A stretch of 8,022 bases of DNA from Mucilaginibacter sp. (lineage in GTDB: Bacteria; Bacteroidota; Bacteroidia; Sphingobacteriales; Sphingobacteriaceae), in NCBI GenBank assembly GCA_019235595.1, contig JAFAKI010000157.1, positions 1 through 8,022 on the forward strand, in the 5' to 3' direction. Below the pieces are notes generated by a model. It was not told the DNA's origin and made no database searches. It saw only the letters and a program-made list of their open reading frames with translations. A program made the position numbers and the translations under genes. Each line of letters begins with the position of its first letter. The stretch's first letter is position 1. Shown here piece after piece: positions 1-5,392 of this stretch.

Positions 1-2
1 AT

Positions 3-680
3 TTCATCAAAAAGGCATCACTCGACCTGGTAAAAAAATGGCTGGATATGGCTGATGGGGTAATAACCATGATGACCATAGCACCAGAATTGCAAGATCA
101 GGAAGTGATCGAATATCTGCATAATAATGGTGTGATCCTGTCATCAGGGCACAGTAATGCTACTTATTCGGAGGGAAAATCTTTCTTAAAGAAACCTATA
201 CCAGCGGTTACGCACCTGTTTAATGCGATGCCGCAAATGCATCATCGCGATCCAGGATATATTCCCGCTATTTTTGAAGAAAGGCCTTATACCAGCATTG
301 TACCCGATGGTATCCATGTGGATTTTGTGATGGGAAGGCTGGCGAAGCGCGAACTGGGCGATAAATTGTTTTTTATTACTGATTCTGTTACAGAAACCAA
401 TCATGGCCCATACCAACATAAATTTACTGGCGACCGGTATGTGCTACCTGATGGCACTTTGTCAGGCTCATGCCTTACCATGCTAAAATGTATCGAGAAC
501 GGGGTGAAACATTTTGGTATCAGCTTACCCGAGTCTGTTAACATGGCAACGCTATATCCTGCCCAACTTGCAAAGCTAAACAAAGGTAAAATAGAAGAAG
601 GCTATGATGCTGATCTGACTGTTTTTGATGAGGGCTATACGCTAAAGGGAACCTACCTGGCTGGTAAACAGATAAACTAA
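3..680 (+). CDS. nagA: N-acetylglucosamine-6-phosphate deacetylase, C-terminal part (5' end outside window)
   Basis: Cytoplasmic enzyme that removes acetate from GlcNAc-6-phosphate, giving glucosamine-6-phosphate for amino-sugar catabolism and cell-wall recycling. The frame is open from the window edge, so the true start lies upstream; the ATG at 48 is internal. Counting the codon at 3 as residue 1, 225 residues are visible. They carry GHSNAT (His50), THLFNAM (His71), DGIHVD (His105) and ITDS (Asp127). These spacings agree within one residue with E. coli NagA His195, His216, His251 and catalytic Asp273, so about 145 residues are missing, including the metal-binding Glu. SGS near residue 155 and a C-terminal G-x-DAD-L-x-V-x-D strand are typical of the amidohydrolase superfamily. 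The ankyrin gene starts 6 bp after the stop, suggesting cotranscription. Family assignment is firm; the metal used cannot be told. Confidence 0.95.
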   Translation, partial: FIKKASLDLVKKWLDMADGVITMMTIAPELQDQEVIEYLHNNGVILSSGHSNATYSEGKSFLKKPIPAVTHLFNAMPQMHHRDPGYIPAIFEERPYTSIVPDGIHVDFVMGRLAKRELGDKLFFITDSVTETNHGPYQHKFTGDRYVLPDGTLSGSCLTMLKCIENGVKHFGISLPESVNMATLYPAQLAKLNKGKIEEGYDADLTVFDEGYTLKGTYLAGKQIN

Positions 681-686
681 AACGCC

Positions 687-1343
687 ATGCAAACGGATTT
701 ATTTGATCTCATCGTTAATAACGATCTTGACGGGCTAAGAGCCGCTTTACTAGCAAACTCTGAATTAGCCAATGAAGGGGTTACGTTGAAAATAGATGGC
801 AAAATAAATCCGAGGAAAGGGCATCCGCTGCACAGAATATGCGACGCAGTTTTTGCAAATAAGATTACCGATAACCAAGCAGTAGGGATTGCAAAGATTT
901 TTTTAGAGTATGGCGCCGATATAAATGGCTTTATGACACATGGCGATGATAATACGCCATTGATAGCTGCCGCCAGCCTGCATGCCGAGCAACTCGGTTT
1001 GTTTTATATTGAAAAAGGGGCGAATATTTTTTACGCTCCACCAAGTGACGGCGGTACCGCATTACATTGGGCTGCATATTGTGGAAGAGATAAATTAGTC
1101 GAAAAACTGATTGAAAAAAGTGCAAATGTTAACCAGTTGGATACCAGTTATCACAGCACCCCGTTGGGATGGGCAATACACATCCTTGAATCAGGCGAGA
1201 CTAACAATCTGCATAACCAAGTCGCCTGCATTAAGTTATTACTTAAGGCTGGTACCAATAAAAGCTTATTATATCAGGGTTCTATAGAATATTTGAGGAA
1301 TATGGCTAAGACCGATCCTGAATTGAAAATATTGTTAGAATAG
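687..1343 (+). CDS. Ankyrin-repeat protein, probably cytoplasmic
   Basis: A 218-residue protein built almost wholly of ankyrin repeats, a scaffold that usually binds other proteins. A degenerate N-terminal cap (about residues 2-27, DLFDLIVNNDLDGLRAALL) is followed by repeats at about 45-80, 88-116, 122-152 and 157-192. These show the usual signs: TPL or TALHWAA at helix 1, then LLEKGA-N-type ends (FLEYGADIN, YIEKGANIF, LIEKSANVN, LLKAGTNKS). The last repeat carries a longer insert between its helices. There is no signal peptide, membrane segment or catalytic domain. The ATG lies 6 bp after the nagA stop with no Shine-Dalgarno sequence, so it probably shares the nagA transcript and may be translationally coupled. 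The binding partner is unknown and nothing in the sequence ties it to amino-sugar metabolism. The fold is confident; the role is not assigned. Confidence 0.9.
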   Translation: MQTDLFDLIVNNDLDGLRAALLANSELANEGVTLKIDGKINPRKGHPLHRICDAVFANKITDNQAVGIAKIFLEYGADINGFMTHGDDNTPLIAAASLHAEQLGLFYIEKGANIFYAPPSDGGTALHWAAYCGRDKLVEKLIEKSANVNQLDTSYHSTPLGWAIHILESGETNNLHNQVACIKLLLKAGTNKSLLYQGSIEYLRNMAKTDPELKILLE

Positions 1344-1382
1344 AATCGGGACAATATATTTTTAACACTAATTTAAAATTGA

Positions 1383-1390
1383 TATTTTTG
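1383..1390 (+). promoter_or_regulatory. Candidate Bacteroidota -7 box for pyrH
   Basis: TATTTTTG matches the Bacteroidota housekeeping sigma -7 consensus TAnnTTTG. It ends 14 bp before the pyrH ATG, implying a very short leader of roughly 7-10 nt. The -33 element is poor: a T-run at 1359-1363 sits at about the right distance but lacks the G of TTTG. The same eight bases followed by AC recur before frr at 2748, which supports function. The 61-bp gap after the ankyrin gene shows no clear terminator, so read-through from upstream is also possible. Confidence 0.5.
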
Positions 1391-1404
1391 ACAAACTACC
1401 CTCA

Positions 1405-2109
1405 ATGAAATATAAACGCATTCTTCTCAAATTAAGTGGCGAGTCGTTAATGGGCGACAGACAGTACGGGATTGATAATAACCAGGTTTTACAATACGCA
1501 AAGGACATTAAAGGCGTATACGACAAAGGGATCGAGATAGCCATAGTAGTGGGCGGAGGCAACATCTTTAGAGGGCTAAGTGCCGAAAAATCGGGTATGG
1601 ACCGCGCCCAAGCTGACTATATGGGTATGTTGGCAACGGTGATCAACTGCATGGCGCTGCAAAATGCACTGGAAAGTATTGGGGTTGAAACCCGTTTGCA
1701 ATCAGCCATTAAAATGGAACAGATATGTGAGCCTTACATCCGCCGCCGTGCAATGCATCACCTTGAGTTAAACAAAATCGTGATCTTTGGTGCCGGAACC
1801 GGTAATCCATACTTTACTACTGATACCGCAGCTTCTTTGCGCGCTATCGAAATCAAGGCTGACGTGGTATTGAAAGGTACCCGTGTAGATGGTATCTATA
1901 CTGCTGATCCGGAAAAAGACAGCACGGCAACCAAGTATGACGAAATAAGCTTCCAGGAAGTATACGACAAAGGATTAAACGTAATGGACATGACGGCCTT
2001 TACCCTCTGCCACGAAAATAAATTGCCCATTATTGTATTTGATATGAATAAGCCCGGCAATTTTATGAAGATAGCAGAAGGGGAAAAGATAGGGACGCTC
2101 GTTAGGTAA
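1405..2109 (+). CDS. pyrH: UMP kinase (uridylate kinase)
   Basis: Phosphorylates UMP to UDP with ATP, the step that feeds de novo pyrimidines into UTP and CTP pools. It is a cytoplasmic amino-acid-kinase-fold enzyme, normally hexameric and allosterically controlled by UTP (inhibition) and, in many bacteria, GTP (activation). The 234 residues are close to the usual 235-245. Visible motifs in order: KRILLKLSGESL at the N-terminus (phosphate-binding Lys and the SGE turn), VVGGGNIFRG near residues 48-57, MGMLATVINCMALQNALE near 72-89, GAGTGNPYFTTDTAASLRAIE near 130-150, and KGTRVDGIYTADP in the nucleotide-binding region. The ATG is chosen because it directly precedes the conserved K-R-I-LLKLSGE start. 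The gene converges on the lipoprotein gene with only 5 bp between stop codons. Essential in most bacteria; nothing looks altered. Confidence 0.98.
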   Translation: MKYKRILLKLSGESLMGDRQYGIDNNQVLQYAKDIKGVYDKGIEIAIVVGGGNIFRGLSAEKSGMDRAQADYMGMLATVINCMALQNALESIGVETRLQSAIKMEQICEPYIRRRAMHHLELNKIVIFGAGTGNPYFTTDTAASLRAIEIKADVVLKGTRVDGIYTADPEKDSTATKYDEISFQEVYDKGLNVMDMTAFTLCHENKLPIIVFDMNKPGNFMKIAEGEKIGTLVR

Positions 2110-2122
2110 AATATCTAATGAG
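2098..2122 (+). other. Weak inverted repeat spanning the pyrH and lipoprotein stop codons
   Basis: CTCGTTAG (2098-2105) can pair with CTAATGAG (2115-2122) over eight positions, one a G-U wobble on the plus-strand RNA, with a 9-nt loop that contains the pyrH stop. The lipoprotein stop lies in the right arm. No U-tract follows in either direction, and on the minus-strand RNA the wobble becomes an A-C mismatch. It could slow polymerase at the convergent junction, but it is not a convincing intrinsic terminator. Confidence 0.2.
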
Positions 2123-2597
2123 TAAATGTCTGAAGTAAGCCGGTGTAGGTTACACCATTATACAGATAAAAATCGGTTACTTTTAAGATAAGTTTATAGT
2201 TGCTTAGAGAGATAATCATACCGTCCACTCTATCTGTATTGTTGTAATTTATTTTGACTAAAAGGTGAGACCCGGTTAATGTCCAGGTAAGGCCGTTTTT
2301 GGTTAGCCCGTTAGGGTCGTTAGTGTCAATGGCTGTGCCATCGGCATAAAATGTCACGTTATAGAGTAAGAGCGTTTTTAGATAGGGGTCATTACTAGCT
2401 AAAGTAAGCATAGTGCCGTCAGCTGCTATCAGTGTAGCTCCCGTGGTATTCCAGGTACCTGACTGCACTAATATATCGGCTTGAGTCATCGGTGGTGCGG
2501 GAGTATTATCTGAATGCGAGGAGCATGCAGAAATAATTGTCATTAAGGCAAATATGACGATAAGGTTTTTGCAGAAAATAGCACTTTTCGCTTTCAT
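2115..2597 (-). CDS. Small exported lipoprotein, lipocalin-like
   Basis: A 160-residue protein with a lipoprotein signal peptide: Lys2, Lys4 and Lys10 in the n-region, a hydrophobic stretch at about 12-22, and the lipobox I22-S23-A24-C25, so Cys25 would be lipidated after SpII cleavage. The next residues (SSHSDN) are polar but do not closely match the acidic surface-export signal of Bacteroidota, so inner-leaflet outer-membrane or surface placement is undecided. The mature part is predicted all-beta: GTWNTTGATL, VTFYADGTAI, WTLTGSHLLVKI and MIISLSNYKLILKV follow the strand pattern of the small lipocalin-like domains common in Bacteroidota lipoproteins. No catalytic motif is seen and no ligand can be named. 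The start is chosen because it gives a complete signal peptide; a GGAG-containing purine stretch lies about 20 nt upstream, too far for a standard ribosome site. The gene is alone on this strand between pyrH and frr. Confidence 0.85.
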   Translation of the reverse strand: MKAKSAIFCKNLIVIFALMTIISACSSHSDNTPAPPMTQADILVQSGTWNTTGATLIAADGTMLTLASNDPYLKTLLLYNVTFYADGTAIDTNDPNGLTKNGLTWTLTGSHLLVKINYNNTDRVDGMIISLSNYKLILKVTDFYLYNGVTYTGLLQTFTH

Positions 2598-2688
2598 TGT
2601 TATACTGGTATGATGCTCTCCTTCTTCAAATTACGTTGATTTTTGACTAAACGTTGCTTAAAGAAACCCATTAATGTTAAGCGCTCGT

Positions 2689-2724
2689 TCTAAAATAGTC
2701 TAATTTCGCTACGAGTATTTTAGA
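2689..2724. repeat. 9-bp inverted repeat upstream of frr
   Basis: TCTAAAATA at 2689-2697 is perfectly mirrored by TATTTTAGA at 2716-2724, with an 18-bp spacer; an overlapping pair, CTCGT at 2684-2688 and ACGAG at 2711-2715, allows an alternative fold. It lies in the 177-bp gap between the divergent lipoprotein and frr genes, 24 bp upstream of the candidate frr -7 box and overlapping the expected -33 zone. It might be an operator or an AT-rich upstream element; chance is also plausible in AT-rich DNA. Confidence 0.3.
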
Positions 2725-2747
2725 TGAGGTAAAATGATACTTTTTAT

Positions 2748-2755
2748 TATTTTTG
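2748..2755 (+). promoter_or_regulatory. Candidate Bacteroidota -7 box for frr
   Basis: TATTTTTG fits the TAnnTTTG consensus and is followed by AC, exactly as in front of pyrH. It ends 19 bp before the frr ATG, allowing a leader of about 12-15 nt without a Shine-Dalgarno sequence but with an A-rich stretch (AAATTTTAAAAG) before the start. The -33 region offers only TTTTAG at 2718-2723, a weak match. A promoter is expected here, because the gene upstream is on the other strand and cannot supply frr transcription. Confidence 0.6.
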
Positions 2756-2774
2756 ACTGCAAATTTTAAAAGCG

Positions 2775-3338
2775 ATGAGCGAACTCATTAAAAAACAAAT
2801 TTCTGAAGCAAAAGCTTTGATGGATAGAGCCATAGAGCATTGCGACGGTGAATTACAAAAAATCCGTGCCGGCAAAGCGAGCCCAAGCATGCTGGATGAT
2901 ATATTGGTTGAATATTATGGCACCCCAACACCTTTAAACCAGGTGGGCAGCGTGAATACCCCTGACGCCCGTACCATTGTGGTGCAGCCATGGGAAAAAT
3001 CATTATTAGGTGCTATTGAAAAGGCTATCATGGAGGCCAATCTGGGCGTTAACCCTCAGAACGACGGTGTGATTATCCGTATTAACGTTCCGCCTTTGAC
3101 CGAAGAGCGTCGCCGGGATTTGGTAAAAAAAGCAAAATCTGAGGCTGAAAATGGCAAGATCGCTATTCGTAACATCCGTAAGGACGCGAATGAAAAGATT
3201 AGAAAACTCAAATCGGATGGTGTTTCTGAAGACGAAATGAAAACAGGAGAGGCTGAAATTCAGAAGCTAACCGATATTCACATCGGAAAGGTTGACGTTC
3301 TGTCGGAAGCCAAAGAAAAAGATATCATGACAGTATAA
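2775..3338 (+). CDS. frr: Ribosome recycling factor
   Basis: Acts with EF-G to split post-termination 70S ribosomes and release mRNA and tRNA for the next round of translation; cytoplasmic and normally essential. Its 187 residues match the usual 185-187. The two-domain layout is visible: helix 1 (about 1-29) ending in KIRAGKASPSML, the small beta domain (about 31-104) with VEYYGTPTPLNQVGSV, RTIVVQPWEKS and VIIRINVPPLT, then the long return helices (about 105-185) with TEERRRDLVKKAK and AIRNIRKDANEKI. The ATG at 2775 gives the standard N-terminus. It lies 665 bp after the pyrH stop, with the opposite-strand lipoprotein gene between them, so it must use its own promoter. A clear hairpin terminator follows 21 bp after the stop. 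Nothing abnormal is seen. Confidence 0.98.
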   Translation: MSELIKKQISEAKALMDRAIEHCDGELQKIRAGKASPSMLDDILVEYYGTPTPLNQVGSVNTPDARTIVVQPWEKSLLGAIEKAIMEANLGVNPQNDGVIIRINVPPLTEERRRDLVKKAKSEAENGKIAIRNIRKDANEKIRKLKSDGVSEDEMKTGEAEIQKLTDIHIGKVDVLSEAKEKDIMTV

Positions 3339-3359
3339 AGACCAGCGTATTGTCAAATT

Positions 3360-3402
3360 AAAGGGAGTGAGCTATTTATAGCCGTTCCCTTTTTTTATTT
3401 TT
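3360..3402 (+). terminator. Intrinsic terminator after frr
   Basis: AAAGGGA (3360-3366) pairs with TCCCTTT (3386-3392). The stem continues through two G-U wobbles and one G-C pair, skips a bulged A at 3370, and closes with GCTA (3371-3374) against TAGC (3379-3382) around a TTTA loop. The run at 3390-3402 is all T except A3397 and provides the U-tract. This is the best terminator in the window. Its U-tract overlaps the candidate promoter box of the ABC gene. Confidence 0.85.
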
Positions 3403-3403
3403 A
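3396..3403 (+). promoter_or_regulatory. Possible -7 box for the ABC exporter, overlapping the frr terminator
   Basis: TATTTTTA differs from TAnnTTTG only in the last base, and the following C echoes the boxes before pyrH and frr. It ends 8 bp before the ABC ATG, so a transcript from it would be almost leaderless. T-rich terminator sequence can produce this match by chance, so it is a weak call. Some promoter is needed near here if the terminator works, since only 9 bp separate it from the start codon. Confidence 0.3.
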
Positions 3404-3411
3404 CACAAGTC

Positions 3412-5166
3412 ATGAACGTACTCTTATCGTATCTCCAAAAACATAAATGGGTGGTTGTTATTGCCTTATTGCTGGCGGCAACCAATATCGGTTTCTCCTT
3501 GCTTGATCCGTACATTACAGGTAGGATTGTCGACAAGGTGATTGAACAGCGTAACATCCTTCAATACAATGAATATATCGGTACCGTGCTTAAACTGGTG
3601 GGAATGGCCATTGGTGTAGCCATGGTATCGCGTATAGCAAAAAATTTCCAGGATTATTACACCAATATCATTACGCAAAAAGTGGGCGCTGCGATGTATG
3701 CCGATGGGCTGAAACATTCGTTAGAGCTTCCTTACCAGGTTTTTGAAGACCAGCGCAGCGGTGAAACATTAGGCATCCTTCAAAAGGTACGACTGGATTG
3801 CGAAAAGTTTGTGACCTCGTTTATAGGGATATTGTTCGTTAGCTTGGTGGGTATGGTGTTCGTTATCATTTACTCGGTATCTGTAAGTTATAAAGTAACG
3901 CTGGTTTATTTCGCTGCCATCCCGGTAATTGCATTGGTAAGTGCATTAATGAGCAGGAAGATCAAGAAAATACAAAAGACGATCGTATCTGAAACTACCG
4001 CGCTGGCAGGTTCAACCACTGAATCATTGCGCAATATCGAACTGGTAAAAAGCCTTGGCCTTGCCAAACAGGAGATTGAGCGTTTAAATAAAACCACTTA
4101 TAAAATACTCGATCTGGAATTGCGCAAGGTAAAATATGTACGTAGCATGAGCTTTGTGCAAGGCACTACGGTGAACTTTGTGCGCAGCGTGATGGTGGTT
4201 GTTTTACTTATCCTTATTTTCCATTCAACCATTTCACCGGGGCAATATTTCAGCTTTTTATTCTATTCTTTTTTCCTGTTTAACCCTTTACAGGAATTGG
4301 GTAATGTGATCCTTTCATGGCGTGAGGCGGAGGTGTCTTTAGGTAATTTCAAACGCATTTTGAGTATCCCAATAGATGCTAAGCCTGAAAAACCTGTATT
4401 GCTGGAGAGTGTACAAAAGCTGAGCTTTAATAATGTAAGTTTCAGGCACCTTACCGCAAACAGAAACGCTCTGAACAATATCAGCTTTGAAACCAGCGTA
4501 GGTGAGACCATCGCCTTTGTTGGCCCATCTGGCTCTGGAAAAACAACATTGGTTAAATTATTGGTGGGGTTATATCAGCCATTGGAAGGCGATATTTTAT
4601 ACAATGATATACCAAGCAAGGAGATTGACCTCGATGAACTTCGCGAGAAGGTGGGGTTTGTAACGCAGGATACGCAGCTTTTCTCAGGTACTATACGCGA
4701 GAACCTGTTATTCGTTCGGCCAAACGCGACTGATGAAGAATGTATGGAAGCCTTGCAGAGGGCAGCTTGTCAAACCTTACTGTCACGTGCGCCGCAGGGT
4801 TTAAGCACCGTAATTGGTGAAGGTGGAGTGAAAGTGTCCGGTGGAGAAAAGCAGCGTTTGTCTATAGCCCGTGCATTGCTGCGTAGGCCTGATTTGTTGG
4901 TGTTTGATGAAGCCACTTCATCGCTCGATTCCATTACCGAAGAAGAAATTACGGAAACTATAAGGGATGTATCCGTGTTAAAAGATCATGTAACTATTTT
5001 GATCGCTCACCGTTTATCTACTATCATGCACGCCGATACAATTTATGTTCTTGAAAAAGGGCATATCGTTGAATCTGGCAGACATGAGGAGCTTTTACTT
5101 CAAAAAGGTCTGTATTATGCGATGTGGCGTCAGCAGATCGGTGAGAAAGTAACAGCTGATTATTGA
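3412..5166 (+). CDS. ABC transporter half-exporter (fused membrane and ATPase domains)
   Basis: A 584-residue half-transporter of the MsbA/multidrug-exporter type, expected to dimerise in the inner membrane and use ATP to export a lipid, peptide or drug. The N-terminal domain has about six hydrophobic segments (near 12-32, 57-75, 134-155, 158-178, 247-270 and 273-290). The C-terminal ATPase has every key motif: Walker A GPSGSGKTT (371-379), Q-loop Gln419, signature VSGGEKQ (475-481), Walker B LLVFDE with Asp499 and catalytic Glu500, D-loop SSLD (503-506) and switch His533. There is no C39 peptidase domain, so it is not a bacteriocin processing exporter. The ATG precedes the first membrane segment by a short basic stretch. 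It follows the frr terminator and is followed 16 bp later by a small membrane-protein gene. The substrate cannot be read from the sequence. Confidence 0.95.
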   Translation: MNVLLSYLQKHKWVVVIALLLAATNIGFSLLDPYITGRIVDKVIEQRNILQYNEYIGTVLKLVGMAIGVAMVSRIAKNFQDYYTNIITQKVGAAMYADGLKHSLELPYQVFEDQRSGETLGILQKVRLDCEKFVTSFIGILFVSLVGMVFVIIYSVSVSYKVTLVYFAAIPVIALVSALMSRKIKKIQKTIVSETTALAGSTTESLRNIELVKSLGLAKQEIERLNKTTYKILDLELRKVKYVRSMSFVQGTTVNFVRSVMVVVLLILIFHSTISPGQYFSFLFYSFFLFNPLQELGNVILSWREAEVSLGNFKRILSIPIDAKPEKPVLLESVQKLSFNNVSFRHLTANRNALNNISFETSVGETIAFVGPSGSGKTTLVKLLVGLYQPLEGDILYNDIPSKEIDLDELREKVGFVTQDTQLFSGTIRENLLFVRPNATDEECMEALQRAACQTLLSRAPQGLSTVIGEGGVKVSGGEKQRLSIARALLRRPDLLVFDEATSSLDSITEEEITETIRDVSVLKDHVTILIAHRLSTIMHADTIYVLEKGHIVESGRHEELLLQKGLYYAMWRQQIGEKVTADY

Positions 5167-5182
5167 TTTAAACATTTCGGCC

Positions 5183-5392
5183 ATGTATCTGATCACATCT
5201 ACCATCGGGGGCACCTTCGGTTTAATATTCATGTTTATCTGGGTTTTGCTGGGCATTTTTGCCTTCTTCAACATACTCGGGAATAAGAATATTAATAATG
5301 GGGCCAAACTGCTGTGGATCATAATCATTGCAGTGGTGCCCATCCTTGGTTCAATGACCTATTTGTTTCTAAGAAGTTTAAAGACACTTTAA
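5183..5392 (+). CDS. Small two-TM protein resembling the PLDc_N domain
   Basis: A 69-residue membrane protein with two hydrophobic helices, about residues 5-31 and 43-64, joined by a short polar loop (GNKNINNGAKL). The second half, K-LLWIIIIAVVPILGSMTYLF, follows the pattern of the PLDc_N domain (K-LLW-x-hydrophobic-P-x-x-G-x-x-x-Y). That domain is best known as the N-terminal membrane anchor of cardiolipin synthases, but it also occurs alone in small proteins. No phospholipase D HKD motif is present or follows, so it should not itself be an enzyme. It starts 16 bp after the ABC gene and is probably cotranscribed with it, which may mean an accessory role in the same membrane process; this is inference. 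Its TAA overlaps the stop of the convergent MFS gene in TTAA. Confidence 0.8.
   Translation: MYLITSTIGGTFGLIFMFIWVLLGIFAFFNILGNKNINNGAKLLWIIIIAVVPILGSMTYLFLRSLKTL

Noticed and set aside
186..419. A 77-codon minus-strand open frame inside nagA
   Set aside because: It lies opposite the conserved catalytic core of nagA and has no domain or start signal of its own.
687..1343. Ankyrin protein as part of a toxin or phage-defence unit
   Set aside because: There is no catalytic domain, no partner gene and no mobile-element signs; its neighbours are housekeeping genes.
3412..5166. Peptide or bacteriocin processing ABC exporter
   Set aside because: There is no N-terminal C39 peptidase domain, and no small leader-peptide gene or modification enzyme nearby.
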